From JBEEJZ01 sp046046915 (GTDB lineage Bacteria > Pseudomonadota > Gammaproteobacteria > Burkholderiales > Burkholderiaceae_C), in assembly GCA_046046915.1 (NCBI GenBank), contig JBJOIT010000015.1:1-59893 (forward strand): 59,893 nucleotides of DNA. Reading direction: 5' to 3'. The translations under genes and the position numbers were made by a program. Shown piece by piece: positions 7,428-16,272 of the stretch; position 1 is the first letter of the stretch; every line of letters starts with the position of its first letter. The notes beneath the pieces were generated by a model. The model was not told where the DNA came from. It searched no databases and was given only the letters and a program-made list of their open reading frames with translations.

Positions 7428-9665
7428 TTAATCGGCAGTGCTACGACGCACTCGAATAACTGACGTGGTGCGTTGAAGGTTACGCATGATGCCGTCGAGG
7501 TGTGCTGTGTCGCGTACCGCGATGGTGAAACGCAAATCCAGTGTTTGCTGAGAGCCATCTTGCCCCATCTCGATGTGGGTGATGTCGGCTTCGGATGATG
7601 CCAACGACGCGGCAACGCGGGCCAAGACCCCTTTGCCGTTGGTCACGGTGATCACCACATCCGTCTCAAAGGCTCGAATCGGTTCGTCGGCCCATTCCAC
7701 GTCTATGAATCGTTCGCTGTCTTTGTGTTGAAGTTTGCTGGCCACATGACAGGCGCTCGTGTGCACCACCAGTCCTTCGCCATGTCCGAGATAGCCAGAA
7801 ATGGCATCCCCCGGTACGGGCCTGCAGCAGGGGGCGAATCGCACGGACGCGTTTTCACTGCCATCGAGCGTCACGCCGGTAGCCGCCAGGTGGTCGGTGG
7901 CTGCAAAGCGTTCGCGTGTCAGGAGCAAGGCGTCCGGTTTGGAACCCTGTTCTGCCAGTAGGTTGACGATGCGTTTAGCCACGATGTTGGCGATACGTTT
8001 GCCCAGTCCTATGTCTGCCATGAGTTCATCGGACGTCTTGTTGCCGGAGAAATGCAACAATTTCTCCCAAAGTTCCCGTCCCAGGTCGTCGTGGTTGTTA
8101 GGCATTTGATCGATGCCTTCGGCCCTCAGCGCCTGAGCCAGCAGTTTGTAACCCAGGCTATGTGCATCGGTATCGGCCATGGTTTTGAGGTGGTGACGAA
8201 TTTTCGACCGGGCCCGACCCGTGCGGACAAAACTCAGCCAGGCTGGATTGGGTGCAGACATAGGTGCGGTGACGACTTCAATCACATCACCATTTTTCAG
8301 TTCGGTGCGCAGGGGCACTTGTTCGCCATTGATGCGAGCGCCAATGGTGCGGTCACCAATATCACTGTGGATCGCGTACGCAAAGTCCACGATGGTTGCG
8401 CCCCGCGGCATGGCCATGATCTGGCTTTTGGGCGTAAATACGTAGACCGCATCGGGAAACAGGTCCACCTTGACGTGGTCCCAAAACTCAGCCGCGTCGC
8501 GTGTCTCGTTCTGGATCTCCAAGAGCGATTGCAACCATTGATTGCCCAGGCGATCCGCACTGGTGCTGCCAGGGCTGTTGGCCTTGTACAGCCAGTGTGC
8601 TGCCACCCCCGATTCCGCCACGACGTGCATGGCCTCGGTGCGCATCTGGAATTCCACATTCACGCCCGCTGGCCCTACCAGAGTGGTGTGCAAAGACTGG
8701 TAACCGTTGACCTTGGCAATCGCAATGTGGTCCTTGAATTTTCCGGGTACAGGCTTGTAGAGTTGATGCAAGGTCCCCAGTGCGGTGTAGCAGTCAGATA
8801 TGCTGGGTACCAGAACCCTCAAGCCATACATGTCCGTGACTTGGGCAAAGCTCAGGTGCTTGTCATGCATCTTGCGGTAAATCGAGAACAGCGTTTTCTC
8901 GCGTCCGGAGATGCGAACTTTCATGCCGGTGCGTTCAAACGCGGCTTCAACGTCCTTTTGCACTTTCTGAATCAGGTCCCGGCGTCGACTGCGTGATTTG
9001 GCGACCGCCTTGGACAGCACCGCGTAGCGCCAAGGTCTCAGGTGTCTGAACGATAGATCCTGCAGCTCACGGTAGGTCTGATTCAGGCCCAGTCGATGTG
9101 CGATGGGCGCATAGATTTCCAGTGTTTCAGAAGAAATTCGCTGCCACTTGCTGCGGGGCATGTCCGACAGCGTACGCATGTTGTGGCTGCGGTCAGCCAG
9201 TTTGATAAGGATTACACGCACGTCCCTGGCCATGGCCAGCAACATTTTTCGGAAGGACTCAGCCTGGTTTTCTTCCCTTGTATTGAAGTGCAGCTTCTCC
9301 AGCTTGGTCAGGCCATCCACCAGTTCTGCGACCGGTGCACCAAAGCGTTCGATTAACTCCACCTTGGTGATGCCACAGTCTTCTAGCGTGTCATGGAGCA
9401 GTGCGGCCATCAAGGCCTGTGCATCTAGCTTCCATTCTGCGCACTGGGCCGCCACGGCAATCGGATGGGTGATGTAGGGGGCGCCACTGCTACGCAACTG
9501 CCCCAAGTGGGCTTCATCGGCAAAGCGATAGGCCAGCCGCACTCTCTCAAGGTCACTTTCGGACAGGTAATCCAGTCGATCCGTGAGGCTTGCAAAACTG
9601 GCTGCCACGGCGGCGGTGGCGGCCTGCGCGGGAGCTTGGCGGCGATGGGCTTCAGACAGGGGCAT
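7428..9665 (-). CDS. spoT: Bifunctional (p)ppGpp synthetase/hydrolase, SpoT-type
   Basis: A 745-residue RSH protein that makes and degrades the stringent-response alarmone. The hydrolase domain is intact: H53, H91-D92 in LLHDTLED and the later DRSHNMRT motif. The synthetase domain follows (SGREKTLFSIYRKM, YGLRVLV, GYQSLHTT, VEFQMRT), then TGS (about 395-455), a helical domain, a CC/zinc-finger-like segment (RFAPCCRPVPGD) and a C-terminal ACT domain. The start at 9665 is preferred because the upstream ATG at 9740 lies directly beside the rpoZ terminator and would add 25 residues not expected in the family. Order gmk-rpoZ-spoT is the usual proteobacterial one. Confidence 0.95.
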   Translation of the reverse strand: MPLSEAHRRQAPAQAATAAVAASFASLTDRLDYLSESDLERVRLAYRFADEAHLGQLRSSGAPYITHPIAVAAQCAEWKLDAQALMAALLHDTLEDCGITKVELIERFGAPVAELVDGLTKLEKLHFNTREENQAESFRKMLLAMARDVRVILIKLADRSHNMRTLSDMPRSKWQRISSETLEIYAPIAHRLGLNQTYRELQDLSFRHLRPWRYAVLSKAVAKSRSRRRDLIQKVQKDVEAAFERTGMKVRISGREKTLFSIYRKMHDKHLSFAQVTDMYGLRVLVPSISDCYTALGTLHQLYKPVPGKFKDHIAIAKVNGYQSLHTTLVGPAGVNVEFQMRTEAMHVVAESGVAAHWLYKANSPGSTSADRLGNQWLQSLLEIQNETRDAAEFWDHVKVDLFPDAVYVFTPKSQIMAMPRGATIVDFAYAIHSDIGDRTIGARINGEQVPLRTELKNGDVIEVVTAPMSAPNPAWLSFVRTGRARSKIRHHLKTMADTDAHSLGYKLLAQALRAEGIDQMPNNHDDLGRELWEKLLHFSGNKTSDELMADIGLGKRIANIVAKRIVNLLAEQGSKPDALLLTRERFAATDHLAATGVTLDGSENASVRFAPCCRPVPGDAISGYLGHGEGLVVHTSACHVASKLQHKDSERFIDVEWADEPIRAFETDVVITVTNGKGVLARVAASLASSEADITHIEMGQDGSQQTLDLRFTIAVRDTAHLDGIMRNLQRTTSVIRVRRSTAD

Positions 9666-9740
9666 GCGTGAATTGGGTGAAGTGATGACCTGACAGGCCC
9701 GTCGAATATAGCCTGCCGCACCACTCGTTTTAATGCCCAT

Positions 9741-9767
9741 AAAAAAAGCACCGCATGCGGTGCTTTT
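9741..9767 (-). terminator. Rho-independent terminator between rpoZ and spoT
   Basis: A perfect palindrome (AAAAGCACCG / CGGTGCTTTT around a central CATG at 9744-9767) is followed on the minus strand by seven T's. It lies 20 bp past the rpoZ stop, so spoT is reached by readthrough or by its own promoter. Confidence 0.88.
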
Positions 9768-9786
9768 CAGTGAGTTGTTTTGGTGC

Positions 9787-9990
9787 TTAGAGCGGCACTT
9801 TTTTCAGCATTTCTATGCCAACTTTGCCGGCTGCAATTTCGCGCAGGGCAGTGACACCCGGCTTGTTTTTGCTGTCAATCTTGGGGGTATGACCTTGGCT
9901 GAGCATGCGAGCACGATAGGTTGCAGCCAAGACGAGTTGGAATCGATTGGGGATCTGCTCCAGGCAGTCTTCAACGGTAATGCGGGCCAT
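9787..9990 (-). CDS. rpoZ: RNA polymerase omega subunit
   Basis: A 67-residue protein starting MARITVEDCLEQIPNRFQLV, the typical omega N-terminus, with ATYRARML and ALREIAAGKV motifs. Omega binds the beta-prime subunit, helps core assembly and contributes to the ppGpp site in proteobacteria, which fits its place upstream of spoT. It follows gmk by 28 bp on the same strand. Confidence 0.96.
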   Translation of the reverse strand: MARITVEDCLEQIPNRFQLVLAATYRARMLSQGHTPKIDSKNKPGVTALREIAAGKVGIEMLKKVPL

Positions 9991-10018
9991 GTAAGGTACT
10001 CCGGTTCAGGGGTGGGCA

Positions 10019-10639
10019 CTACAGAATGTGCAACGCTTCAAAGGTGTCGGCCCGGGCACGGCGTTGAGCCGAATACTTGAGCCGCTGGGCATGAACGATC
10101 GCTTTCATGTCGAAAAGCGCGCGGTCAAAAGAGTCGTTGATTATAACGAAGTCGAATTCTTTGGCCTGCGCCACTTCCATCTCGGCGTTTCTCAGCCTTA
10201 GCTCAATCGTGTCAGCAGCATCTTCGCCACGTCTTTCGAGGCGAGATCTCAATTCCTCCCAGCTAGGGGGCAGGATGAAAATGCACACGGCGTTGGAAAA
10301 GAGGCGCTTGACCTGAATGGCGCCCTGAAAGTCGATTTCAAGGATGACGTCCGCACCCTGCGCCATGCGCTCTTCGATGGCCTTGCGAGACGTGCCGTAG
10401 CGGTTGCTGTGCACATGAGCCCACTCCAGAAAGGCGTCAGCCTGCACCATGGCGTCGAATTCGGCATTACTGATAAAGAAATACTCGCGGCCGTGCTTTT
10501 CCTGGCCGCGTGGGGCTCGGGTGGTGTGCGATACCGAGGGCTGTACCCGCGCATCAAGCTCCATCAGTGCCTTGACCAGGCTTGATTTACCGGCCCCGCT
10601 GGGGGCGGCCACGACAAACAAATTTCCGGGATAGTCCAT
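10019..10639 (-). CDS. gmk: Guanylate kinase
   Basis: A 206-residue enzyme converting GMP and ATP to GDP and ADP. It shows the P-loop APSGAGKSSL (about 12-21), the GMP-binding segment SHTTRAPRGQEKHGREYFF (with the conserved S, R and Y), and the lid region RLERRGED with later IINDSFDRAL. It supplies GDP and hence the GTP needed for (p)ppGpp, whose synthetase lies downstream. It begins 48 bp after yicC ends. Confidence 0.96.
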   Translation of the reverse strand: MDYPGNLFVVAAPSGAGKSSLVKALMELDARVQPSVSHTTRAPRGQEKHGREYFFISNAEFDAMVQADAFLEWAHVHSNRYGTSRKAIEERMAQGADVILEIDFQGAIQVKRLFSNAVCIFILPPSWEELRSRLERRGEDAADTIELRLRNAEMEVAQAKEFDFVIINDSFDRALFDMKAIVHAQRLKYSAQRRARADTFEALHIL

Positions 10640-10687
10640 AGTGATCGGGTCAAAAAATGCGCCATGCCTAGGCGCGTGCGTTTGGGC

Positions 10688-11605
10688 TCATTCGATGTTT
10701 TGTACCTGTTCGCGCATTTGTTCAATCAAGACTTTCATGTCGACCGAGATGTGGGTCAATTCCAGCGCTGCAGATTTTGAGCCCATGGTGTTGGCTTCGC
10801 GGTGCAGCTCTTGAATCAGGAAGTCGAGTCGCTTGCCGATTTCGCCCCCTTTTTTTATGAGGCGCTCGAGTTCGTCCAAATGCGAATTCAGTCTGGTGAT
10901 TTCTTCCGCCACATCGATGCGAATGGCAAAAGCAGTGGCTTCCGACAAGGCCCGATCTTGTGCAGCTTCGGGGGTCGCGCCACCCTCGGAGATACCCATG
11001 GCTTCCTGCCAGCGTTGCATAAAGCGCAGGCGTTGTTGCTCCACCAGTTTGGGCACCATGGGCACGGCCTGTGCCGCCAAGGCGCGCAACTGTTCAATGT
11101 GCTGCAACAACATGGTGGCCAGGCGAGCGCCCTCGCGCTGGCGTGCGGTCAGCAGATCTTTAAGTACTCGTTCTGCCAGTGGCAGCAGGGCTTTGCTCCA
11201 ATCACGGCTGGGGCCTTGTTCGGACATGGAGAGTCGCAACACGTCCGCCACGCTCAGAGGGCGTGCCTCGGGCAGCCATGCACGCACATTGTCTTGCACG
11301 GCATTGAGTCGCTGTAGCAAGCGCGTGCTGGGGTCGCTGATGGCGCCCGCATGACCTGCTTCCAGCGCGGCGCGAACCTCCACCTTGCCCCGCTTCAGCT
11401 TGGCGGTGAGCAGTTCACGCAGGGCTGGCTCAAATTGGCGCAGGTCTTCAGGCAATCGGAATGTCAGGTCCAGAAACCGGCTGTTAACCGCACGAATCTC
11501 CAAGCCCAGCAACATCGGAGATATGGGTTTGGCATCGGTATCGGTGCTGGAAATGGCAGCGGAGTGCTGCGCACTGGCATACCCAGTCATGCTGTAAACT
11601 GGCAT
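10688..11605 (-). CDS. yicC: YicC-family endoribonuclease-like protein
   Basis: A 305-residue YicC/YloC protein: MPVYSMTGYAS at the start, EIRAVNSRFLDLTFRLPEDLR near 35-55, LKRGKVEVR, and the C-terminal EITRLNSHLDELERLIKKGGEIGKRLDFLIQEL region of DUF1732. E. coli YicC is reported to act in RNA decay, including of the RyhB small RNA. A segment of about 20 residues after the start (HSAAISSTDTDAKP) is longer than usual. The gene is divergent from the Ser/Thr kinase gene, with 80 bp between starts. Confidence 0.92.
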   Translation of the reverse strand: MPVYSMTGYASAQHSAAISSTDTDAKPISPMLLGLEIRAVNSRFLDLTFRLPEDLRQFEPALRELLTAKLKRGKVEVRAALEAGHAGAISDPSTRLLQRLNAVQDNVRAWLPEARPLSVADVLRLSMSEQGPSRDWSKALLPLAERVLKDLLTARQREGARLATMLLQHIEQLRALAAQAVPMVPKLVEQQRLRFMQRWQEAMGISEGGATPEAAQDRALSEATAFAIRIDVAEEITRLNSHLDELERLIKKGGEIGKRLDFLIQELHREANTMGSKSAALELTHISVDMKVLIEQMREQVQNIE

Positions 11606-11685
11606 CGGCTGTTCGACTCTCGGACGTTGAAAGCCGCAGAGAATAACCCGGTTCAGTCTGTTCAGACGCTATCTCCCCCCAATTT

Positions 11686-12693
11686 ATGTCGAAGGTCAAG
11701 CCCGCACCCTTGTTACCGGACACGCTCGTCGGCGGCTACCGCGTGGTCCGCAAGGTCGCTGCGGGGGGCTTCGGAGTGGTGTACCTGGCGATGGATGATC
11801 AGGGTGACCAAGTCGCCATCAAGGAGTACTTGCCCGCAGCGCTGACGACCCGCGCCAGCGGCGAGAGAGTTCCCAACGTGACCCCGGAGAAGCTTTCTCT
11901 CTATCGCTTGGGGCTCAAGAGTTTTTTTGAAGAAGGCCGTGCCTTGGCGCAGATCTCGCACCCGTCGGTCGTGAGCGTGCTCAATTTCTTTCGAGAGAAC
12001 GAAACGGTTTACATGGTGATGAATTACCTGGAGGGTGCGTCCCTGCAGGATTTCATCATCACCGCGCGCGACCTGAGCCAGGCCAAGGTGTTTCGCGAGT
12101 CCACCATCCGTTCCTTGTTTGACGAAATCTTGCGAGGCTTGCGCATCGTGCACCAGCACAAGATGCTGCACCTAGACATCAAGCCCGCCAACATCTTCAT
12201 TACCGAAGACGATAAAGCTGTGCTGATTGATTTCGGTGCAGCGCGCGAGGTGCTGACCAAAGAAAGCAATTTTGTACGGCCCATGTACACACCGGGCTTC
12301 GCGGCACCTGAGATGTACCGGCGAGACACCAGCATGGGGCCGTGGACAGATCTCTATGCCGTGGGCGCTTGCATGTTCGCCTGCATGCAGGGCTACCCGC
12401 CCACAGAGGCCACTCAGCGTAACGACAAGGATCGCATGGTCACTTCGCTGGCCAAGCTGCGCGGTGTTTACTCCGACAGCCTGATCCAAGTGGTGGAATG
12501 GTGCATGGCATTGGACCCTCAGGCCAGGCCGCAATCGGTTTTTGCGCTGCAAAAAGAACTCAATCGCGAAGTGGAGCGGCGCTACACGCGAATGACGGTC
12601 ACGGAAAAAATTCGCATGCAGTTTGAAAGCGTGGCCGAGGACGCGGTGAAAGCCGGTAAATCGATCACAGGGCAGCCTGACAAGGGGCCATGA
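11686..12693 (+). CDS. Hanks-type serine/threonine protein kinase
   Basis: A 335-residue soluble kinase with a full catalytic domain: glycine loop VAAGGFGVVY (24-33), ATP-anchoring K46 in VAIKEYLP, catalytic loop HLDIKPANIF (D164), metal-binding DFG (182-184), APE-like AAPEMY and a later RPQS box. The catalytic Asp is preceded by Leu rather than Arg, so it is a non-RD kinase. The C-terminal tail of about 60 residues has no membrane segment or sensor domain. It overlaps the PP2C phosphatase gene by 4 bp, so kinase and phosphatase are coupled. Substrates are unknown. Confidence 0.92.
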   Translation: MSKVKPAPLLPDTLVGGYRVVRKVAAGGFGVVYLAMDDQGDQVAIKEYLPAALTTRASGERVPNVTPEKLSLYRLGLKSFFEEGRALAQISHPSVVSVLNFFRENETVYMVMNYLEGASLQDFIITARDLSQAKVFRESTIRSLFDEILRGLRIVHQHKMLHLDIKPANIFITEDDKAVLIDFGAAREVLTKESNFVRPMYTPGFAAPEMYRRDTSMGPWTDLYAVGACMFACMQGYPPTEATQRNDKDRMVTSLAKLRGVYSDSLIQVVEWCMALDPQARPQSVFALQKELNREVERRYTRMTVTEKIRMQFESVAEDAVKAGKSITGQPDKGP

Positions 12694-13601
12694 AGTTCTC
12701 GGTGTTCCAGCTCAGCCGGCAGGGCGGGCGTGAAAAGAACGAGGACCGGATGGGGTATTGCTATTGCCGCGACTCCGCCCTTTTTTTGCTGGCAGATGGC
12801 ATGGGCGGGCACCCGCAGGGTGAAGTCGCCGCGCATCTGGCCTTGAAGACCATGTCGTCCATGTACCGAGAGCAGAGCGCCCTGTCTGCCCAAGAGGCGC
12901 CGGCGTTTTTGAAAGCCGCCCTCATGGCGGCGCACGACAGCATCTTGCGCCATGCTCTGGAGCAAGACCTGAAAGACTCGCCACGCACCACCCTGGTGGC
13001 GGCCTTGTTGCACGACGGTCGGGTCAGCTGGGTGCACTGCGGAGACTCTCGTTTTTATCTGGTGCGTGATGGCACTTTGCAAGCACGCACGCGAGATCAC
13101 TCCTACAGCGAACAGCGCATGGGGGCGCCAGGCAGTGCCGCGGCAGGCGCCGGCCGCCATGTCCTGTACACCTGTCTGGGGTCAGCCCTCGTGCCCGAGT
13201 TCGATGTCGTCGGGCCGGTTCGGATCGATCCCGAGGACCAGCTGCTGCTGTGCTCGGACGGTCTGTGGGACAACCTGCACGAATCTGTGATTTTGAACTG
13301 GCTCCGCAGCAAACCCCTGCACGAAGCCGTTCCGGCCCTGGTGTCTTCGGCTCTGGAACAAGGCGGTCCCAACTGCGACAACGTGACGGCACTGGCCGTT
13401 CAATGGCATGCCCCGGACAGCGCCATCGAAGCTGGCGTTGGATACGCCAATACCCTAAGACCGGATGCTTTTGCCTCGACATTCCTGAGTGACGGTCCTG
13501 ATATGGCGCTCATGGCTCCCGCCCCGCTCGATGAGGCTGCCATAGACCGAACTGTGCAGGAAATCAATGACGCCATCCGTCGGGCGTCCCGTAAAACCTG
13601 A
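12690..13601 (+). CDS. PP2C-family protein serine/threonine phosphatase
   Basis: A 303-residue PPM/PP2C phosphatase. Visible motifs are the first metal-binding region RQGGREKNEDRMGY (E and D), DGMGGHPQGE with the second metal Asp, the WVHCGDSRFYLVRDG strand pair, LLLCSDGLWDNL and the final GGPNCDNVTALAV. About 60 extra C-terminal residues follow the domain. It should reverse the phosphorylation made by the kinase encoded just upstream, with which it shares an ATGA overlap. Confidence 0.92.
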   Translation: MKFSVFQLSRQGGREKNEDRMGYCYCRDSALFLLADGMGGHPQGEVAAHLALKTMSSMYREQSALSAQEAPAFLKAALMAAHDSILRHALEQDLKDSPRTTLVAALLHDGRVSWVHCGDSRFYLVRDGTLQARTRDHSYSEQRMGAPGSAAAGAGRHVLYTCLGSALVPEFDVVGPVRIDPEDQLLLCSDGLWDNLHESVILNWLRSKPLHEAVPALVSSALEQGGPNCDNVTALAVQWHAPDSAIEAGVGYANTLRPDAFASTFLSDGPDMALMAPAPLDEAAIDRTVQEINDAIRRASRKT

Positions 13602-13632
13602 CGACCATCTCCCGTTTGATGAGGACTAGTCG

Positions 13633-14361
13633 ATGACTGAATTTGCAAGAAGCGGCGCCCGCGCTGCAGACCAGCTGCGCCCGGTACGCGTCACCCGTGG
13701 CTTTACCCGCCACGCCGAGGGCTCGGTGCTGATCGAGTTTGGCGACACCCGGGTGCTTTGCACCGCATCGGTCGAAGAGAAAGTGCCGAGCCACAAGAAA
13801 GGCAGCGGGGAGGGTTGGGTGACCGCCGAGTACGGCATGCTGCCCCGATCCACTCACACCCGCAGCGACCGCGAGGCCGCACGCGGCAAGCAAAGCGGCC
13901 GCACGCAGGAAATCCAGCGTCTCATTGGCCGCTCGATGCGGGCGGTGTTTGATCTCAAGGCCTTGGGGGAGCGCACCATACAAATCGACTGCGATGTGCT
14001 CCAGGCCGACGGCGGCACCCGCACCGCCAGCATCACAGGCGCCTTTGTGGCTGCGCAAGATGCCGTCAATCACCTGATCAGGGCCGGTAAGCTCAGCGCC
14101 TCGCCCATCGTGGCGTCGGTTGCTGCCGTTTCTGTCGGTGTGGTGCAAGGCACGCCCTTGCTGGACCTGGATTACACCGAAGACTCGACCTGTGACACCG
14201 ACATGAATGTGGTCATGACGGGCACGGGCCGTTTTGTCGAGGTGCAGGGCACAGCCGAAGGTGTGGCGTTTACGCGCGCCGAGATGGACACCATGTTGGC
14301 GCTGGCTGAAAAAGGCATTCTGGAGCTGATGACCTTGCAGCAGCAGGCCCTGTCCGCTTGA
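13633..14361 (+). CDS. rph: Ribonuclease PH
   Basis: A 242-residue phosphorolytic 3'-5' exoribonuclease that trims tRNA 3' ends. The family features are RPVRVTRGFTRHAEGSVLIEFGDTRVLCTASVEE near the start, GWVTAEYGMLPRSTHTR, the phosphate-binding SGRTQEIQRLIGRSMRAV segment, and ID(C)DVLQADGGTRTASITGA. A GAGGA site precedes the start. Its stop overlaps or nearly touches the rdgB start, so the two are probably co-translated. Confidence 0.96.
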   Translation: MTEFARSGARAADQLRPVRVTRGFTRHAEGSVLIEFGDTRVLCTASVEEKVPSHKKGSGEGWVTAEYGMLPRSTHTRSDREAARGKQSGRTQEIQRLIGRSMRAVFDLKALGERTIQIDCDVLQADGGTRTASITGAFVAAQDAVNHLIRAGKLSASPIVASVAAVSVGVVQGTPLLDLDYTEDSTCDTDMNVVMTGTGRFVEVQGTAEGVAFTRAEMDTMLALAEKGILELMTLQQQALSA

Positions 14362-14369
14362 ACGCCGCT

Positions 14370-14978
14370 ATGAAAAAGATCGTTCTGGCCTCCAACAACA
14401 AGGGCAAGCTGGTCGAACTGCAGGCCATGTTTGCCCCCTTGGGCCTGCAACTGCTGACGCAGGGCGAGCTGGGTATTTCAGAGGCCGCAGAGCCTTTTCA
14501 CACCTTTGTTGAAAACGCCCTGGCCAAGGCGCGTCATGCATCGCTGCACAGTGGCCTACCAGCCGTGGCCGATGACGCCGGCTTGTGTGTGGACGCTTTC
14601 GGCGGCCTGCCCGGTGTGGACACCGCTTACTACGCCACCCAGTTCGGCTTACCCAAGGGCGATGATGAAAACGTTACAGCGCTGCTGGACCAGATGCGCC
14701 ACAACGACCACCGTCGCGCTGCGATGGTGAGCACTCTGGTGGCCGTGCGTAGCCCGCAAGACCCCGAGCCGCTGATTGCCGTGGGTCGCGTGGTGGGCGA
14801 GATTGCGCGTGAGCGTCTGGGCTCCAATGGCTTTGGCTTTGATCCGGTGATGTGGATTCCCGAATTCGGCCAGACCTTTGCGCAGTTGCCCATTGATGTG
14901 AAGAATGCGCACAGCCACCGGGGCCGTGCCGCTCGCGCGATGGTCGCCCTGATGCGCGACAACTGGCTGGCATCATGA
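14370..14978 (+). CDS. rdgB: dITP/XTP pyrophosphatase RdgB
   Basis: A 202-residue Ham1/RdgB nucleotide house-cleaning enzyme removing dITP, dUTP-like and XTP precursors. Signature parts are KKIVLASNNKGKLVEL at the N-terminus, ENALAKARHAS, ADDAGLCVDAFGGLPGV with its catalytic acids, and GFGFDPVMWIPE. An ATG at 14370 is taken as start; a TTG at 14358, overlapping the rph stop, would add four residues. Its stop overlaps the hemW start in ATGA. Confidence 0.95.
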   Translation: MKKIVLASNNKGKLVELQAMFAPLGLQLLTQGELGISEAAEPFHTFVENALAKARHASLHSGLPAVADDAGLCVDAFGGLPGVDTAYYATQFGLPKGDDENVTALLDQMRHNDHRRAAMVSTLVAVRSPQDPEPLIAVGRVVGEIARERLGSNGFGFDPVMWIPEFGQTFAQLPIDVKNAHSHRGRAARAMVALMRDNWLAS

Positions 14979-16267
14979 CGAACGACGAGGCGAAAAATAA
15001 TCGGGGTCAGATCCCAATTCTTACGCCTGTTGTTTCGGGCGACTCGACGATCCTCACGGGTGACGAGGGGCGTCCCGCCGATCCCCAGCATTACATGCGA
15101 CCCGGCACCTTGCAGCTGTCTGCACTGCCGCCCTTGTCGCTGTACATCCACCTGCCTTGGTGTCTGAAGAAGTGCCCTTATTGCGACTTCAATTCGCACG
15201 AGGCACCCGCGGGTCCCTTGGCCGAGCAGGCCTACATCCAGGCGCTGGTGGCTGATTTGGAAGCCTCGTTGCCCTTGGTCTGGGGCCGGAGCATCAGCAG
15301 CATCTTTATCGGCGGCGGCACGCCCAGCCTGTTTTCGCCCGAGGCTATCGACCGGCTGCTGAGCGACGTGCGTGCCCGCTTGCGGCTTGATGCCGACTGT
15401 GAAATCACCCTGGAGGCCAACCCTGGCACTTTCGAAAAAGATCGCTTCCGAGCGTACCGTGCCGCTGGCGTGACCCGGTTGTCGGTCGGCGTGCAAAGTT
15501 TCAATGACGAGCACCTGCAGGCGCTGGGCCGTGTGCACAATCGTGCGCAGGCCTTGGCGGCGGTAGAAGAAGCCGCCCATTCATTTGACACCTTCAACTT
15601 GGACCTGATGTATGCCCTGCCGAGTCAGTCACTGGCCCAGCTGCAAGACGATGTCCAAACGGCACTGGCCCTGAGCCCGCCGCACCTGTCGGTTTACCAC
15701 CTGACCATCGAGCCCAACACCTACTTTGCCAAGTTTCCGCCCGTGGTCCCCGAGGATGACCTTGCGTTTGACATGCTGGACGCCATCACCGAGGCTACCG
15801 CAAGCGCAGGCTTGTATCGCTACGAGGTGTCGGCCTACGCCAAGGACGGACATAAGTGCTTTCATAACCTCAACTACTGGCAGTTTGGTGACTACCTGGG
15901 CATCGGTGCCGGCGCACACAGCAAACTCAGTTTTGCCCACCGCGTGGTGCGCCAGGTGCGCTTTCGGGACCCCCGCCTCTACATGGCCCAAGCCCTGGCC
16001 GGCCGACCACTGGCCTTGGATGAAGAGGTGGCGCGTGCGGACCTTCCGTTTGAATTCATGCTCAATGCACTGCGCCTGAAGGAGGGTTTTAGCCTGCCTC
16101 AGTTCAGCGAGCGCACTGGTCTACCCATCACAGCGATTGCCCAGGCGCTGGAACAAGGCGAGCGCAAGGGCCTGATCGAGCGCGACCTTGCCCGTGTGCG
16201 GCCCACGGTGCGTGGCTTTGATTTTCTGACGGACCTGCAGTCGCTGTTTTTGCCAGACGGGGCCTGA
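14975..16267 (+). CDS. hemW: Heme chaperone / radical SAM protein HemW
   Basis: A 430-residue radical-SAM protein of the HemN/HemW family. The SAM cluster motif CLKKCPYCDFNSHE (CxxxCxxC) is at about residues 62-72, with SIFIGGGTPSLF and ITLEANPGT downstream, and a C-terminal HemN domain. In HemW this family inserts heme into respiratory enzymes rather than oxidising coproporphyrinogen. Residues about 4-38 are unusual: they appear to be coded by an inserted repeat (14985-15090), and the expected family sequence resumes at QHYMRPG. Initiation at an internal ATG (15095) would avoid the insert. It overlaps rdgB by 4 bp. Confidence 0.93.
   Translation: MTNDEAKNNRGQIPILTPVVSGDSTILTGDEGRPADPQHYMRPGTLQLSALPPLSLYIHLPWCLKKCPYCDFNSHEAPAGPLAEQAYIQALVADLEASLPLVWGRSISSIFIGGGTPSLFSPEAIDRLLSDVRARLRLDADCEITLEANPGTFEKDRFRAYRAAGVTRLSVGVQSFNDEHLQALGRVHNRAQALAAVEEAAHSFDTFNLDLMYALPSQSLAQLQDDVQTALALSPPHLSVYHLTIEPNTYFAKFPPVVPEDDLAFDMLDAITEATASAGLYRYEVSAYAKDGHKCFHNLNYWQFGDYLGIGAGAHSKLSFAHRVVRQVRFRDPRLYMAQALAGRPLALDEEVARADLPFEFMLNALRLKEGFSLPQFSERTGLPITAIAQALEQGERKGLIERDLARVRPTVRGFDFLTDLQSLFLPDGA
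14985..15090. repeat. REP-like element inserted in-frame in the hemW 5' end
   Basis: This stretch separates the first codons of hemW from the conserved N-terminus. It contains an imperfect hairpin (GACG-AT-CCTC at 15046-15055, 9-nt loop, GAGG-GG-CGTC at 15065-15074) with a 2-nt internal mismatch, as in REP elements, next to a sequence containing TCGGGGTCAGATCCCAATTC. The reverse strand reads ARNNRRKNWDLTPIIF, which I recall as a common tail sequence near REP-associated tyrosine transposases in betaproteobacteria. The boundaries are approximate. Confidence 0.6.
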
Positions 16268-16272
16268 GTCCC

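Noticed and set aside
8052..8996. A 314-residue plus-strand open frame opposite spoT
   Set aside because: spoT is complete in the other strand; the product shows no domain.
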